Below are positions 53,568 to 61,088 of a DNA stretch of 64,000 nucleotides, in pieces. The stretch's first letter is position 1; each line of letters opens with the position of its first letter. The stretch is from NCBI GenBank assembly GCA_016125185.1, contig WGMG01000006.1, positions 992,001-1,056,000 on the forward strand, given 5' to 3'. The notes under the pieces were generated by a model, which saw only the letters and a program-made list of their open reading frames with translations, made no database searches and was not told the DNA's origin. The stretch is from Armatimonadota bacterium. GTDB lineage: Bacteria; Armatimonadota; Fimbriimonadia; Fimbriimonadales; Fimbriimonadaceae. The position numbers were made by a program, and so were the translations under genes.

Positions 53568-54241
53568 TGCTTGCAGCTTCTCCGGATGTCCTCGTTGATC
53601 TGATCCAAATATGCTCGAGAAACATCTCTGATTTGCTGACGAATTTCTGAAAACATAGAATCAACTGCCCGGTCGGCAATGAAGCTCGCGGGCGTATTGA
53701 ACTGGGACATGATATTGCGAACTTGTGTCATGAAATCATCGTTCAAGTCCCGTTTGGCTCTTGCGACCGAGTCGCCTTGGCCAGTTGAGTTAGGTGGCGA
53801 GGAGAGCCATCCGGAAGAACAATGCTTTAAGGCTTCGAACACTGAATCACGATAGATAATGCTCTTCTTTTCCACCAGGGACCAAACTCGCTCCTTGTCT
53901 AGAGTCTGAAGTTCATGAGCGAGGTGGTCGCGAATTTCGAAGAGTTGCTCCCAATCGGCTTCAGTCAGTCCGACCTTTGAAACATCAGGATTAGCTTGTT
54001 CAATCCTTCTTGTTCCACGAGGACGCTTTGCCGTCAGATTCTCGTCGCAGAATTGTTTGGCAGATTCACCAGCGCAAAGCAGACGGTACATAATCGCAGC
54101 TTGGTTTTCACGAGAAGTTAAGAAATGGTCTTTTCCTGCTCGTGAATACTCAATCGCCTCAGCGAGACCGTCGTAAATCCCGGCTAGATGAGGAAGACTA
54201 TTGGCGGTGGGCATCAATTTTTGGAGGTCACTCAGCAGCAT
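53564..54241 (-). CDS. HEPN-like domain protein
   Basis: The 225-residue, mostly helical protein has EQLFEIRDHLAHELQTLD, a match to the HEPN R-x4-6-H motif (Arg104, His109), and helices AAIMYRLLCAGESAKQFCDENL like those of HepT-type RNases. HEPN domains often act as RNases in toxin-antitoxin and phage-defence systems. The C-terminal 100 residues are helical and unassigned. It overlaps hsdM by 14 nt. RNase activity is inferred from the motif only. Confidence 0.6.
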   Translation of the reverse strand: MLLSDLQKLMPTANSLPHLAGIYDGLAEAIEYSRAGKDHFLTSRENQAAIMYRLLCAGESAKQFCDENLTAKRPRGTRRIEQANPDVSKVGLTEADWEQLFEIRDHLAHELQTLDKERVWSLVEKKSIIYRDSVFEALKHCSSGWLSSPPNSTGQGDSVARAKRDLNDDFMTQVRNIMSQFNTPASFIADRAVDSMFSEIRQQIRDVSRAYLDQINEDIRRSCKQ

Positions 54242-55817
54242 GAAGTCCTCCGAGTCCCAACTTATTCAGAATAGATTCAAGTTCCCGATCCGCATTTTCT
54301 CGTGCTAGACGAGCTTCTCCTAGATCGACGAGAATGTCGGCCAGGTCTCGATGCGTAGCCTTATCGCCGACTTGGATGTAGGCCGATGGAGATAAGTTGT
54401 AGTCATTGCCACAAATTTCTTCGCTAGAGAGAATGCGACTAAACTTCTCCCGCTCTTCCCACGCATGGTAGACCTCGGCTACCGCCGATACGCCCTCGTC
54501 AGTGAAGATGTTTTTCGGACGCCCCTTCACGAACAGCGTGCTGGCGTTGATCACCAGAACCTGGTTCCTTCTTGTTTCTGGTTTGCCTCTCCGGAAGACC
54601 ATCACCAGACCAGCAGCCGTGGTGTTGTAAAACAGGTTCTCTGGCAGAAGGATGACCGCTTCAATCAGATCCTTCTCGATGAAAGCAGCTCGAACAGTCT
54701 TTTCTTTATTGTTGCTATCACCACCAGAGCCTCGAGAGGCCGCTCCAGTATCGATAACCATGGCCGCAATACCTGTGTCGTTTAAGCTCGCCACCATGTG
54801 CTGAGCCCATGCCCAGTCCGCACTGCTACTTGGCGGATATCCGAGCTTAAACCGCTGGTACGAGTCGTTCTCGAAAAACTCCTCTGGATAGCCCTTCTGA
54901 TTCCACATTGGATTAGCAATGACCCGGTCGAACTGCATGAGGCCTCCGCCCGCCGTCGAGTGCCGCGGATTTCGGAAAGTGTCCCCTGTAAGGAACCGTT
55001 GACCCTCATAACCGTGGAGGATGGCGTTCATCATGGCCATAGCCCAAGTGGTCGGATTAAGTTCCTGGCCGTTGAGCCGAGGGAGCCCCTTTGATCCATG
55101 TTTTTCTTTATAAGCATCTACCGCCTTGATCAGAAGACCTGCCGAACCCATCGTTGGATCATAAATTGTGCTCTGGGGTTTAGGGTCTAAGATCAAACCC
55201 ATCATGTGGCCCACTTCCATGGGTGTGAAGAACTCGCCTGCGCTTTGCCCTTGACCTTCCGCAAATTTTCTAAGTAAATATTCGTACGCATGGCCAAGAA
55301 CATCTGGGCTCGTCTCATCGAGTCCGATCGCATGGCGACTCAGAACTTCAATGAGAGCCTCGAGGCGGTGATCGTCCAGAATTCGATGGCCGGCTTGTGT
55401 GGCGGCGTAGTCAACCACGTTCAACACGCCATCAAGAGGAGCATTGAGACGAGCGACCTCGCGCATGCAATCGGTCACAAACTGGCCAAGCGTTCCATCG
55501 GCTGCATGATTACGAAGATGCCTCCAAGTGCAGTGAGAGGGAATGTAAAAGCGAACGAGTGGAGCTCGGCCCGATTTCAGGGCATCGGAATGGTCTTCCT
55601 CAACTACTTTGTACGCTTCTTCTTCTCCCCAGATCTCTCGTTGCTCTTGGAACTCGTCGTCGAAAACATCGCTGAGTCTCTTGTAGAAGACCAGGGGCAA
55701 AATGAAATCTTTGAACTTTGGCGCGTCGGTGCCGCCTCGTATAGCGCACGCAGCGTCCCAAAGCCATTGCTCCATTTGGGGGACGGTTAAATGCTCTTTC
55801 ATGTTTGCCTGCGCCAT
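54228..55817 (-). CDS. hsdM: type I restriction-modification DNA methyltransferase subunit
   Basis: The 529-residue protein has an N-terminal helical domain (LTVPQMEQWLWDAACAIRGG, KFKDFILPLVFYKRLSDVFDDEF), a SAM-binding motif TIYDPTMGSAGLLIKAVD and motif IV at RVIANPMWNQKGY. Motif IV is normally NPPF/NPPY; here it is NPMW, an unusual change at a catalytic loop. GLVMVFRRGK and LSPSAYIQVGD follow. It methylates adenine in the HsdS target. It is first in the operon, and its promoter should lie in 55818-55970. Confidence 0.95.
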   Translation of the reverse strand: MAQANMKEHLTVPQMEQWLWDAACAIRGGTDAPKFKDFILPLVFYKRLSDVFDDEFQEQREIWGEEEAYKVVEEDHSDALKSGRAPLVRFYIPSHCTWRHLRNHAADGTLGQFVTDCMREVARLNAPLDGVLNVVDYAATQAGHRILDDHRLEALIEVLSRHAIGLDETSPDVLGHAYEYLLRKFAEGQGQSAGEFFTPMEVGHMMGLILDPKPQSTIYDPTMGSAGLLIKAVDAYKEKHGSKGLPRLNGQELNPTTWAMAMMNAILHGYEGQRFLTGDTFRNPRHSTAGGGLMQFDRVIANPMWNQKGYPEEFFENDSYQRFKLGYPPSSSADWAWAQHMVASLNDTGIAAMVIDTGAASRGSGGDSNNKEKTVRAAFIEKDLIEAVILLPENLFYNTTAAGLVMVFRRGKPETRRNQVLVINASTLFVKGRPKNIFTDEGVSAVAEVYHAWEEREKFSRILSSEEICGNDYNLSPSAYIQVGDKATHRDLADILVDLGEARLARENADRELESILNKLGLGGLHAAE

Positions 55818-55970
55818 GGTTTTTAGTCTCTACGGTCGGGCGAGCCAATTGCGTTTCGGGAGAGCTCGGACGAATACAAGCTTCCCTGCACGACCGCGGA
55901 TATTCTACACTTGGCCAAAGAAAAATTAAGAGATAACGGTCGCTGAAAGTGATAAAAGAAGTTGACACAG

Positions 55971-56300
55971 CTAGTGAGATCTTTTTGCCAGACTTACTAG
56001 GGTGCGGCCAAGGCCGAACAGAATCAAAAGTAGTCCCGGGGTGAAGAGTAGCTGCATGGGCCCAACATTGGCGGAAGTCGGGAAGAGACGCTCCGGGTAA
56101 ATCGACATGCCGCGAGAATTCGAATCAGCGATTAGCAAAAATATTGCTGCACCGCACATGAGAATTCCAAGTCCAAACATTGTGAGTCCACTACGAAGTC
56201 GATTTCGAGACTCATGGACTTGATTCGGATGTCCACACTTGGGACATTTGACCGCGGCTTCAGAGATTTGGCTTCCGCACGAACTGCAAACCATCAGCAT
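55971..56300 (-). CDS. zinc-ribbon membrane protein
   Basis: The protein of about 109 residues starts MLMVCSSCGSQISEAAVKCPKCGHPNQV, a CxxC...CxxC zinc ribbon, followed by two membrane helices (LTMFGLGILMCGAAIFLLI; MQLLFTPGLLLILFGLGRTL). The start at 56300 (or 56294) has GAGAG upstream. The frame is open further to 56432, but that would run through the palindromic operator. The function is unknown. It is divergent from the XRE regulator. Confidence 0.6.
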   Translation of the reverse strand: MLMVCSSCGSQISEAAVKCPKCGHPNQVHESRNRLRSGLTMFGLGILMCGAAIFLLIADSNSRGMSIYPERLFPTSANVGPMQLLFTPGLLLILFGLGRTLVSLAKRSH

Positions 56301-56321
56301 TACACTCTCATTGTATCTAAA

Positions 56322-56342
56322 ATGATCACGATATGTGATCAT
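56322..56342. promoter_or_regulatory. perfect palindrome, probable operator
   Basis: The arms ATGATCAC and GTGATCAT are perfect inverted repeats around a 5-nt GATAT centre. It lies between the divergent zinc-ribbon gene (start 56300) and XRE gene (start 56366), 22-24 nt from each. It is the best candidate binding site for the XRE protein. Confidence 0.65.
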
Positions 56343-56365
56343 CCCAATATTCATTCTTGTAGTCA

Positions 56366-56617
56366 GTGGCAGGGCAGCATCGAAAGCAACCTTTGACCGA
56401 GGAAGAGAATCGCCTCCGGCTTGGCATAGCAAAAATTCGAGAGGAAAGTCGAGTCTCCCAGCGTCAATTATCCGAGCTTCTGGGCCTTCATCCGATGACT
56501 ATTGGAAAGATCGAAAGAGGTGAACGAGCCATATCCGTTATCGAGCTGATAAGAATTGCTGAGGTCTTGCAAAAGTCGCCTGCCGACCTTATAAGACTTG
56601 CTGTCTTCGAAGGCTAA
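56366..56617 (+). CDS. XRE-family helix-turn-helix regulator
   Basis: The 83-residue protein starts at GTG; TTG 56393 is possible. A single HTH_3 domain: LRLGIAKIREESRVSQRQLSELLGLHPMTIGKIERGERAISVIELIRIAEVLQ, split here into the usual five helices. Size and single-domain build resemble the controller (C) proteins of restriction systems. It could bind the palindrome 24 nt upstream. Control of the long defence operon is inferred. Confidence 0.82.
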   Translation: MAGQHRKQPLTEEENRLRLGIAKIREESRVSQRQLSELLGLHPMTIGKIERGERAISVIELIRIAEVLQKSPADLIRLAVFEG

Positions 56618-56637
56618 TTTACGGTAACTTTGTCGAC

Positions 56638-56805
56638 GTGGACAATATTGAGCGTGAAGAATGCCTTTCGAATCATCCTAAGCGTAGCTCGGATGATCAA
56701 AGGCCTTCTATCAAGTTAACACCAGACCAACAAAATGTAGTGGACTTCTTCGTTCTGCTTGCATCCATTGAGCCGAAGACCAAAGTCGATGAATCCTCCA
56801 AATAG
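56638..56805 (+). CDS. possible 55-residue acidic protein
   Basis: A GTG-initiated frame of 56 codons follows the XRE gene by 20 nt on the same strand. The product is polar (MDNIEREECLSNH at the start) with one helix-forming segment (LTPDQQNVVDFFVLLASIEP). The ribosome site is weak. It is included because it fills an otherwise empty gap and follows the regulator. Confidence 0.35.
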   Translation: MDNIEREECLSNHPKRSSDDQRPSIKLTPDQQNVVDFFVLLASIEPKTKVDESSK

Positions 56806-56839
56806 TTGCACCTCGGTTCCGCAGAATCGCAGTGGCTGG

Positions 56840-57736
56840 CTAAGTTTGCTCAAATCGGGTCAATCTTTCCAACGTATAGCGTACGGCTCGACCATATGAG
56901 CTCGTCGAATTAAAGCTTGGCCCACCACTTTCACGCAGTTTTTTGATGGCATCTTTCGGTGGAAGAAATTGTCCCTCTGACACGTGAAATGCAAACGTGG
57001 CCAAGTTGCGCTCAGAAACATTTCGATGTCGCCCATTGAAGAATTTCTTCTTGGCTGACGCAAAGCACTGTGCCACTTGCTTGGGGGTCATGGTAGGGTC
57101 AAGTGTCATGGATATTCGGCCGAGGCAAGCATATTTTGATCGTGGTATTAGTTGGAAAGTACAAGAGTGAACTGTTGGAATCTCGTCACCGATGATCCAC
57201 GCTACCACCTCGTAGTGCCACGTGAATTGGTAGCGTGCCATGAGCCGTGATGCCAGTTGAGATATTCCGTCAGCTAGAGCGTTGGGAATTTTGTATTCCA
57301 AAATCAAAACGTCTTGCCAGTCGATATATTTGACTGCGAGTGAGCCGCTTTCTTGTTCTTGAAGATAAGGATCTATATCCGACTTCAATCCAATGTTCTC
57401 AAACCATGATTTCGCTTGATCTGCGGTGATGGGAAATGTTTCAATTTCTCGTCGCATCGCAATTACATCATCGTCCTTCGATGCCATGTTGCAAGCCAGC
57501 AAAGCAATCGCTCGATCTCGAACTTCGGAGTTTGAGCCTTGAGCAAACTTGGGCGATGCAAATGGCCGTGTAAACGTCGCCCTCGCAGAGGATATTAGCT
57601 CTGTCAATTCCACCATATCCTCAAGATCTGAACTATCAAGTAGATAACCTTGATTGAACAAGAATTGATACTCCTCGTAAGTCAGCTTCGGCTGCAGTTC
57701 TCCTAAACTGCCCCTGATCTTGTCGTACCCGTCCAT
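56840..57736 (-). CDS. unknown protein, 298 residues
   Basis: No family is recognised. It is a soluble, helix-rich protein with an acidic N-terminal half (LTYEEYQFLFNQGYLLDSSDLEDMVEL) and a segment of alternating strands (KYIDWQDVLILEYKIPNALADGISQLASRLMARYQFTWHYEVVAWIIG). DPTMTPKQVAQCFASAKKKFF looks like a helix pair. It is divergent from the AlpA-like gene with only about 50 nt between them. Confidence 0.65.
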   Translation of the reverse strand: MDGYDKIRGSLGELQPKLTYEEYQFLFNQGYLLDSSDLEDMVELTELISSARATFTRPFASPKFAQGSNSEVRDRAIALLACNMASKDDDVIAMRREIETFPITADQAKSWFENIGLKSDIDPYLQEQESGSLAVKYIDWQDVLILEYKIPNALADGISQLASRLMARYQFTWHYEVVAWIIGDEIPTVHSCTFQLIPRSKYACLGRISMTLDPTMTPKQVAQCFASAKKKFFNGRHRNVSERNLATFAFHVSEGQFLPPKDAIKKLRESGGPSFNSTSSYGRAVRYTLERLTRFEQT

Positions 57737-57786
57737 TGATGCATTTTACGATTCCGATCGTGACACCAGATGTAAAACAACCGACG

Positions 57787-57996
57787 ATGAACGAAATCGA
57801 ATCTCCACAACTCGACGTGATCCCAGCCAAAGCTCTGCTTTCTGTCCCTGAAGTGGCAACTGTTCTGGGGCTGGGACGAACTGTCACTTACCGCCTTGTC
57901 TTGGAGGGCACGATTCCTTCGTGCAAAGTTCCAGGCACGCGATGTCGGCGTATACCTCGCGAGGGTTTGATTGCATGGATAAAGACCTTGGGATGA
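57787..57996 (+). CDS. AlpA/excisionase-like HTH protein
   Basis: The 69-residue protein has the HTH_17 pattern LLSVPEVATVLGLGRTVTYRLVLEGTIPSCKVPGTRCRRIPREGLIAWIKT. The RRIPR..L..W ending is typical of AlpA/Xis-type DNA-binding proteins of mobile elements. ATG 57787 is chosen; the frame is open to 57736. It overlaps the next gene by 4 nt (ATGA). A role in excision or regulation is inferred from position near the integrase. Confidence 0.78.
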   Translation: MNEIESPQLDVIPAKALLSVPEVATVLGLGRTVTYRLVLEGTIPSCKVPGTRCRRIPREGLIAWIKTLG

Positions 57997-58748
57997 AAAT
58001 GAATTCTCGCCCGTTTGCCAACTCCGAAACAGCTCAGCTTGCCCGTTTCCGAGCTTCTTATCCGCATCTTGCACTGGATCCACAGCTTGGAAGCTTGTTT
58101 GTCGAAGTTCATGGACTTGCTGAAAACAAAGTTGCGGAAATTAGGAGTTCCGGCTTAGGCGGAAAGGAACACTTGATCATTTTTGACCTGGTGAGACTTT
58201 TGAAGGCACGCTTGGGGGAGCAAGCAGATGTGAGGTCTTGGTTGCCTTTGGTCCATGTTTATCGAGATCATCTTGAGCAAGAGGGAATTATCGAATTGTG
58301 TCAAATGGAGCATTGGTTTGATGACAACGCTCTCGAGATGGAAGTTATAACTTCATGGCAGGTCGCAATATTCGCCTTAAACGAGCAACCATTGGGTTGG
58401 GCATTCCGAATGGCCAATGCCTATCCAGTGCGCCTAGATCCATCAATCACGATTCCCGGCGACACCATCCTGGTCTTGTCAGTATGTTGGTACCTTGCTT
58501 CGCTGAGCCCTCGAAGGAACTTCTTTCTAAGCACATCCGATTGTTCTGCAATCATTTTTGGATGGAAGGGCAGAAGACTTTACCAAGCTCTTCAGTACCT
58601 GATTGATGCGAAGTTTATTCGTGTCGTAGCTGAAGGTGAGCCCCGATCCAAGGCGAGAACACTGTATATGCCTGTCCGTTCAAGGAAGTTTATGCCACCC
58701 GTTTGCAAACTTAGGTTCAATCGAACCTCCAGTAAGAAGACTAAGTAG
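57993..58748 (+). CDS. unknown mobile-element protein with winged-helix-like end
   Basis: The protein of about 251 residues uses an ATG that overlaps the previous stop (ATGA); upstream starts exist in the same frame. It is not recognised. The C-terminal part (DTILVLSVCWYLASLSP, DCSAIIFGWKGRRLYQALQYLIDAKFIRVVAEGEP) looks like a winged helix as in some replication or primase-linked proteins. A basic tail ends RTSSKKTK. A role in island replication or maintenance is a guess. Confidence 0.6.
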   Translation: MKMNSRPFANSETAQLARFRASYPHLALDPQLGSLFVEVHGLAENKVAEIRSSGLGGKEHLIIFDLVRLLKARLGEQADVRSWLPLVHVYRDHLEQEGIIELCQMEHWFDDNALEMEVITSWQVAIFALNEQPLGWAFRMANAYPVRLDPSITIPGDTILVLSVCWYLASLSPRRNFFLSTSDCSAIIFGWKGRRLYQALQYLIDAKFIRVVAEGEPRSKARTLYMPVRSRKFMPPVCKLRFNRTSSKKTK

Positions 58749-58771
58749 TTTATGCCTTATAGGAAGGGAAT

Positions 58772-59413
58772 GTGAAAAAGGAAGACCAAGCGTCGCGAAC
58801 ACGTAAACTTTCTGTAAACAGTTGCGAAAGTTTACTTGTTCAAAAAAGGGGAAGACCGAAAGGAAGCAGTCAGCTTTCCAATCAACTTGTTCAAAAAATT
58901 GCCCAGCTATTAGAAATTGGAGTGAGGTTTCCGATTGCAGCGGAATCACTGGGAATTCCACGGCGGACAGCTTATTCATGGCGTCAGCGAGGTGAACGGA
59001 TCTCTGTCGAGTTTCTCGACGACATTAAGCAAGTCCCAAGAGAAGAGTGGATTTTTCTGCATTTTCTGCACGAAATTGAGCGTGCTAAGTCTCAAGCGAT
59101 CGTCGACGTGCTTAAAATTGCTCGACGAAAGATTCGTTCGACATCTGACGCACTGAAGCTCCTGGAGTACATTGCTCCCGAAGAATTTGGGCCTAGAGTC
59201 AGGAAAGCGCGTGCTAACCCATCTGAATACTCGCTCAACGAGGAGTTGTGTAGGATCGTAAAGGAATCAAATGAAGCACAAGCGAGACTTGCCGAGCATA
59301 TGTTGAACGGTACCACTGAGCATTCAAGCGTAAACTTTGAAAAATTTACAAGTCAGCAGAGTTTACAAAAGTTGACAGGGCCGCCCGACGAACTCACTCA
59401 ACCCCTTCGTTGA
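58772..59413 (+). CDS. HTH protein, terminase-small-subunit-like
   Basis: The 213-residue protein starts at GTG with AGGAAGG upstream. Its HTH reads LVQKIAQLLEIGVRFPIAAESLGIPRRTAYSWRQRGE, followed by a long helix (FLHFLHEIERAKSQAIVDVLKIARRKI), the layout of phage terminase small subunits and similar HTH proteins. Its 3' end overlaps the convergent integrase gene by 20 nt. GTAAACTTT/AAAGTTTAC words lie in both ends of the gene. Confidence 0.6.
   Translation: MKKEDQASRTRKLSVNSCESLLVQKRGRPKGSSQLSNQLVQKIAQLLEIGVRFPIAAESLGIPRRTAYSWRQRGERISVEFLDDIKQVPREEWIFLHFLHEIERAKSQAIVDVLKIARRKIRSTSDALKLLEYIAPEEFGPRVRKARANPSEYSLNEELCRIVKESNEAQARLAEHMLNGTTEHSSVNFEKFTSQQSLQKLTGPPDELTQPLR
58803..58835. repeat. 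inverted repeat GTAAACTTTC / GAAAGTTTAC
   Basis: Perfect 10-bp arms lie at 58803-58812 and 58826-58835 around a 13-nt spacer that holds a further GTAAAC word. It is inside the coding sequence of the HTH gene. Related words recur at 59330-59338, 59361-59366 and in the integrase gene near 60030. Confidence 0.6.
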
Positions 59414-60527
59414 TGGCCCTTTTGAGTCGACTTGATGCGCGGCGTTGAGCCTCTCTCATGACGCCACCGTACGTGTTCACCGTCAAAGCGATTTGACTGT
59501 GCCCCAAGAAGTTCATAACCTCGGACGCTTCTTCTCCGGCTGATAGCATAAGCGTGGCCGCCGTATGCCGGAAGCTATGGAAGCTCAGCTGCCGTATTTC
59601 CGCCTTTTCGCAAAGGTCCTTGAGGTGTTTGTTTGCAAGCTTTGGATCTAGAGGATGACCTTTCGAACTTACAAAGACCAGGTCCATCTTGTTTTCGAAT
59701 CCATTGATCGAGAAGATCATTTTTTGGTCCGCAAGGAGCTTCATAACATCCTCATCGAGGGGCAAGATTCTTTTGCTTGACTTGCTCTTTGGGGGAAGCA
59801 ACACCGGCTTTCCATCCACCCATTGGAGTTGATTGCGCACGGTGATGGTATTTGCTTTGAAGTCGACATCTGTCCACCTGAGTCCTGTGAGTTCACCTAT
59901 CCGCATGCCCGTGTATGGAGCCAACAGGATTAGATTTCGTAGGTGATGACCTTCGGTGATCGCAAACAGTTTGCGCAATTCTGGCTGTGTGAAGAAGGTT
60001 TCCGACCGAGTCTCGACTCTTGGAGGCTTCGTAAACTTTGCAACGTTGTCTGCAACTAACCGCTCTCGCTGAGCCTGAGAAAGGGAAGCGCGCAGAACTC
60101 GATGAATCCCATTTACTGATGTACTCGAGAGGCCTTCGTGAAGCTTGGTCGTCATGAACTTCTGAACTTCCTGCCCCGTTAGCTTGCGGAGAGTGATCCG
60201 GCCAAGTCCAGGCTTAAGGTGGTTGTTGACTTGCTCCTTATACGATTTCACTGTCTTGGGGGCGAGAGGTGGAGTTGTCACAAAGACTTCGAGCCACTTA
60301 TCCAGCCATTCTCCAACCGTGCAATCTTTGGAGACAGGCGCAAAGCCTCCCTTTTTGAAAGCGTGGAGGAAGTCTTGTGCAAGGGAAACAGCTTCGGCTC
60401 TGGTCTTTGCATAGAAGCTCTTCCGAGCTAGCTTTCCATCAACATAGCCCATCGAAACTCGAGCCATCCATCGGCCGTCGGATCGTTGGGAGACGCTGTA
60501 TCCGTCCGCTCTTCTCTTACTTGCCAT
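59394..60527 (-). CDS. int: tyrosine integrase of the island
   Basis: The 377-residue protein has an N-terminal AP2-like arm-binding domain (GYSVSQRSDGRWMARVSMGYVDGK), a SAM-like core-binding domain (VGEWLDKWLEVFVTTPPLAPKTVKSYKEQ) and a catalytic domain with all residues: Arg in TGMRIGELTGL, Lys in PPKSKSSKRILPL, HxxR in FHSFRHTAATL, His in FLGHSQIAL and Tyr in VNTYGGV. It is inferred to recombine the 68-bp att sites in tRNA-Lys. It lies 191 nt inside attR, and its promoter region holds a 28-bp terminal repeat copy. Confidence 0.95.
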   Translation of the reverse strand: MASKRRADGYSVSQRSDGRWMARVSMGYVDGKLARKSFYAKTRAEAVSLAQDFLHAFKKGGFAPVSKDCTVGEWLDKWLEVFVTTPPLAPKTVKSYKEQVNNHLKPGLGRITLRKLTGQEVQKFMTTKLHEGLSSTSVNGIHRVLRASLSQAQRERLVADNVAKFTKPPRVETRSETFFTQPELRKLFAITEGHHLRNLILLAPYTGMRIGELTGLRWTDVDFKANTITVRNQLQWVDGKPVLLPPKSKSSKRILPLDEDVMKLLADQKMIFSINGFENKMDLVFVSSKGHPLDPKLANKHLKDLCEKAEIRQLSFHSFRHTAATLMLSAGEEASEVMNFLGHSQIALTVNTYGGVMREAQRRASSRLKRAINEGVE

Positions 60528-60584
60528 TATTCACCCCACCGAGAAGCCCAAATGCATTCATTGTTGAACCTAAAATGGGCCGAA

Positions 60585-60612
60585 AAGTTGACACCACTTT
60601 TGACACCAAAGA
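60585..60612 (+). repeat. 28-bp terminal direct repeat, right copy (arm-site candidate)
   Basis: It is identical to 39558-39585, in the same orientation. It lies 58 nt upstream of the integrase start and 107 nt inside attR. Confidence 0.7.
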
Positions 60613-60718
60613 ACACGAACATTGGCATTGTTTTGCGATCATTCACGAACTATCATACACTAGAAATAGGTTCAAATGAACAGTTGCGAACAATAGCGAA
60701 AGGCCCTAGAACTAACTT

Positions 60719-60778
<60 letters not shown>

Positions 60779-60786
<8 letters not shown>

Positions 60787-60806
60787 GAAGAGGGCTTCTT
60801 TGTTTC
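60779..60806 (+). terminator. second copy of the tRNA-Lys terminator
   Basis: AGCCCTC-ggaa-GAGGGCT is followed by TTCTTTGTTT. It is probably the original chromosomal terminator left downstream of attR after integration. Confidence 0.75.
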
Positions 60807-61088
60807 AACGGGCTTTGTTCGATTCAGAAGCGCTACGAACCAGTTCGAATAACAATCCCAGGGTGATCTGGCCAGTTTTGGCCGTCTCTATAAATGCCTG
60901 AAACCAACATTTCGCCATAGGCTTTTTCTCTCGTTCTGTTACTTATTTTTGCCAGAATCGTTTATATTTTGTGCTTGACAAGATGCCGCTAATGGCGGCC
61001 ATACGGGGCTCTTGGTGTATCCTCTCGCAAACCCGGGTGGACGGTGAACCTTTGCGTCAAGGACTGAGTCAAAACGGGTACTCGATCC
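60807..61088. other. intergenic region after the island
   Basis: No ORF of note. TTGACA (60975-60980) could be a -35 box for the STAND gene, but the sequence 17-18 nt on is a poor -10. CCGCTAATGGCGG (60986-60998) is a short hairpin. Confidence 0.4.
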
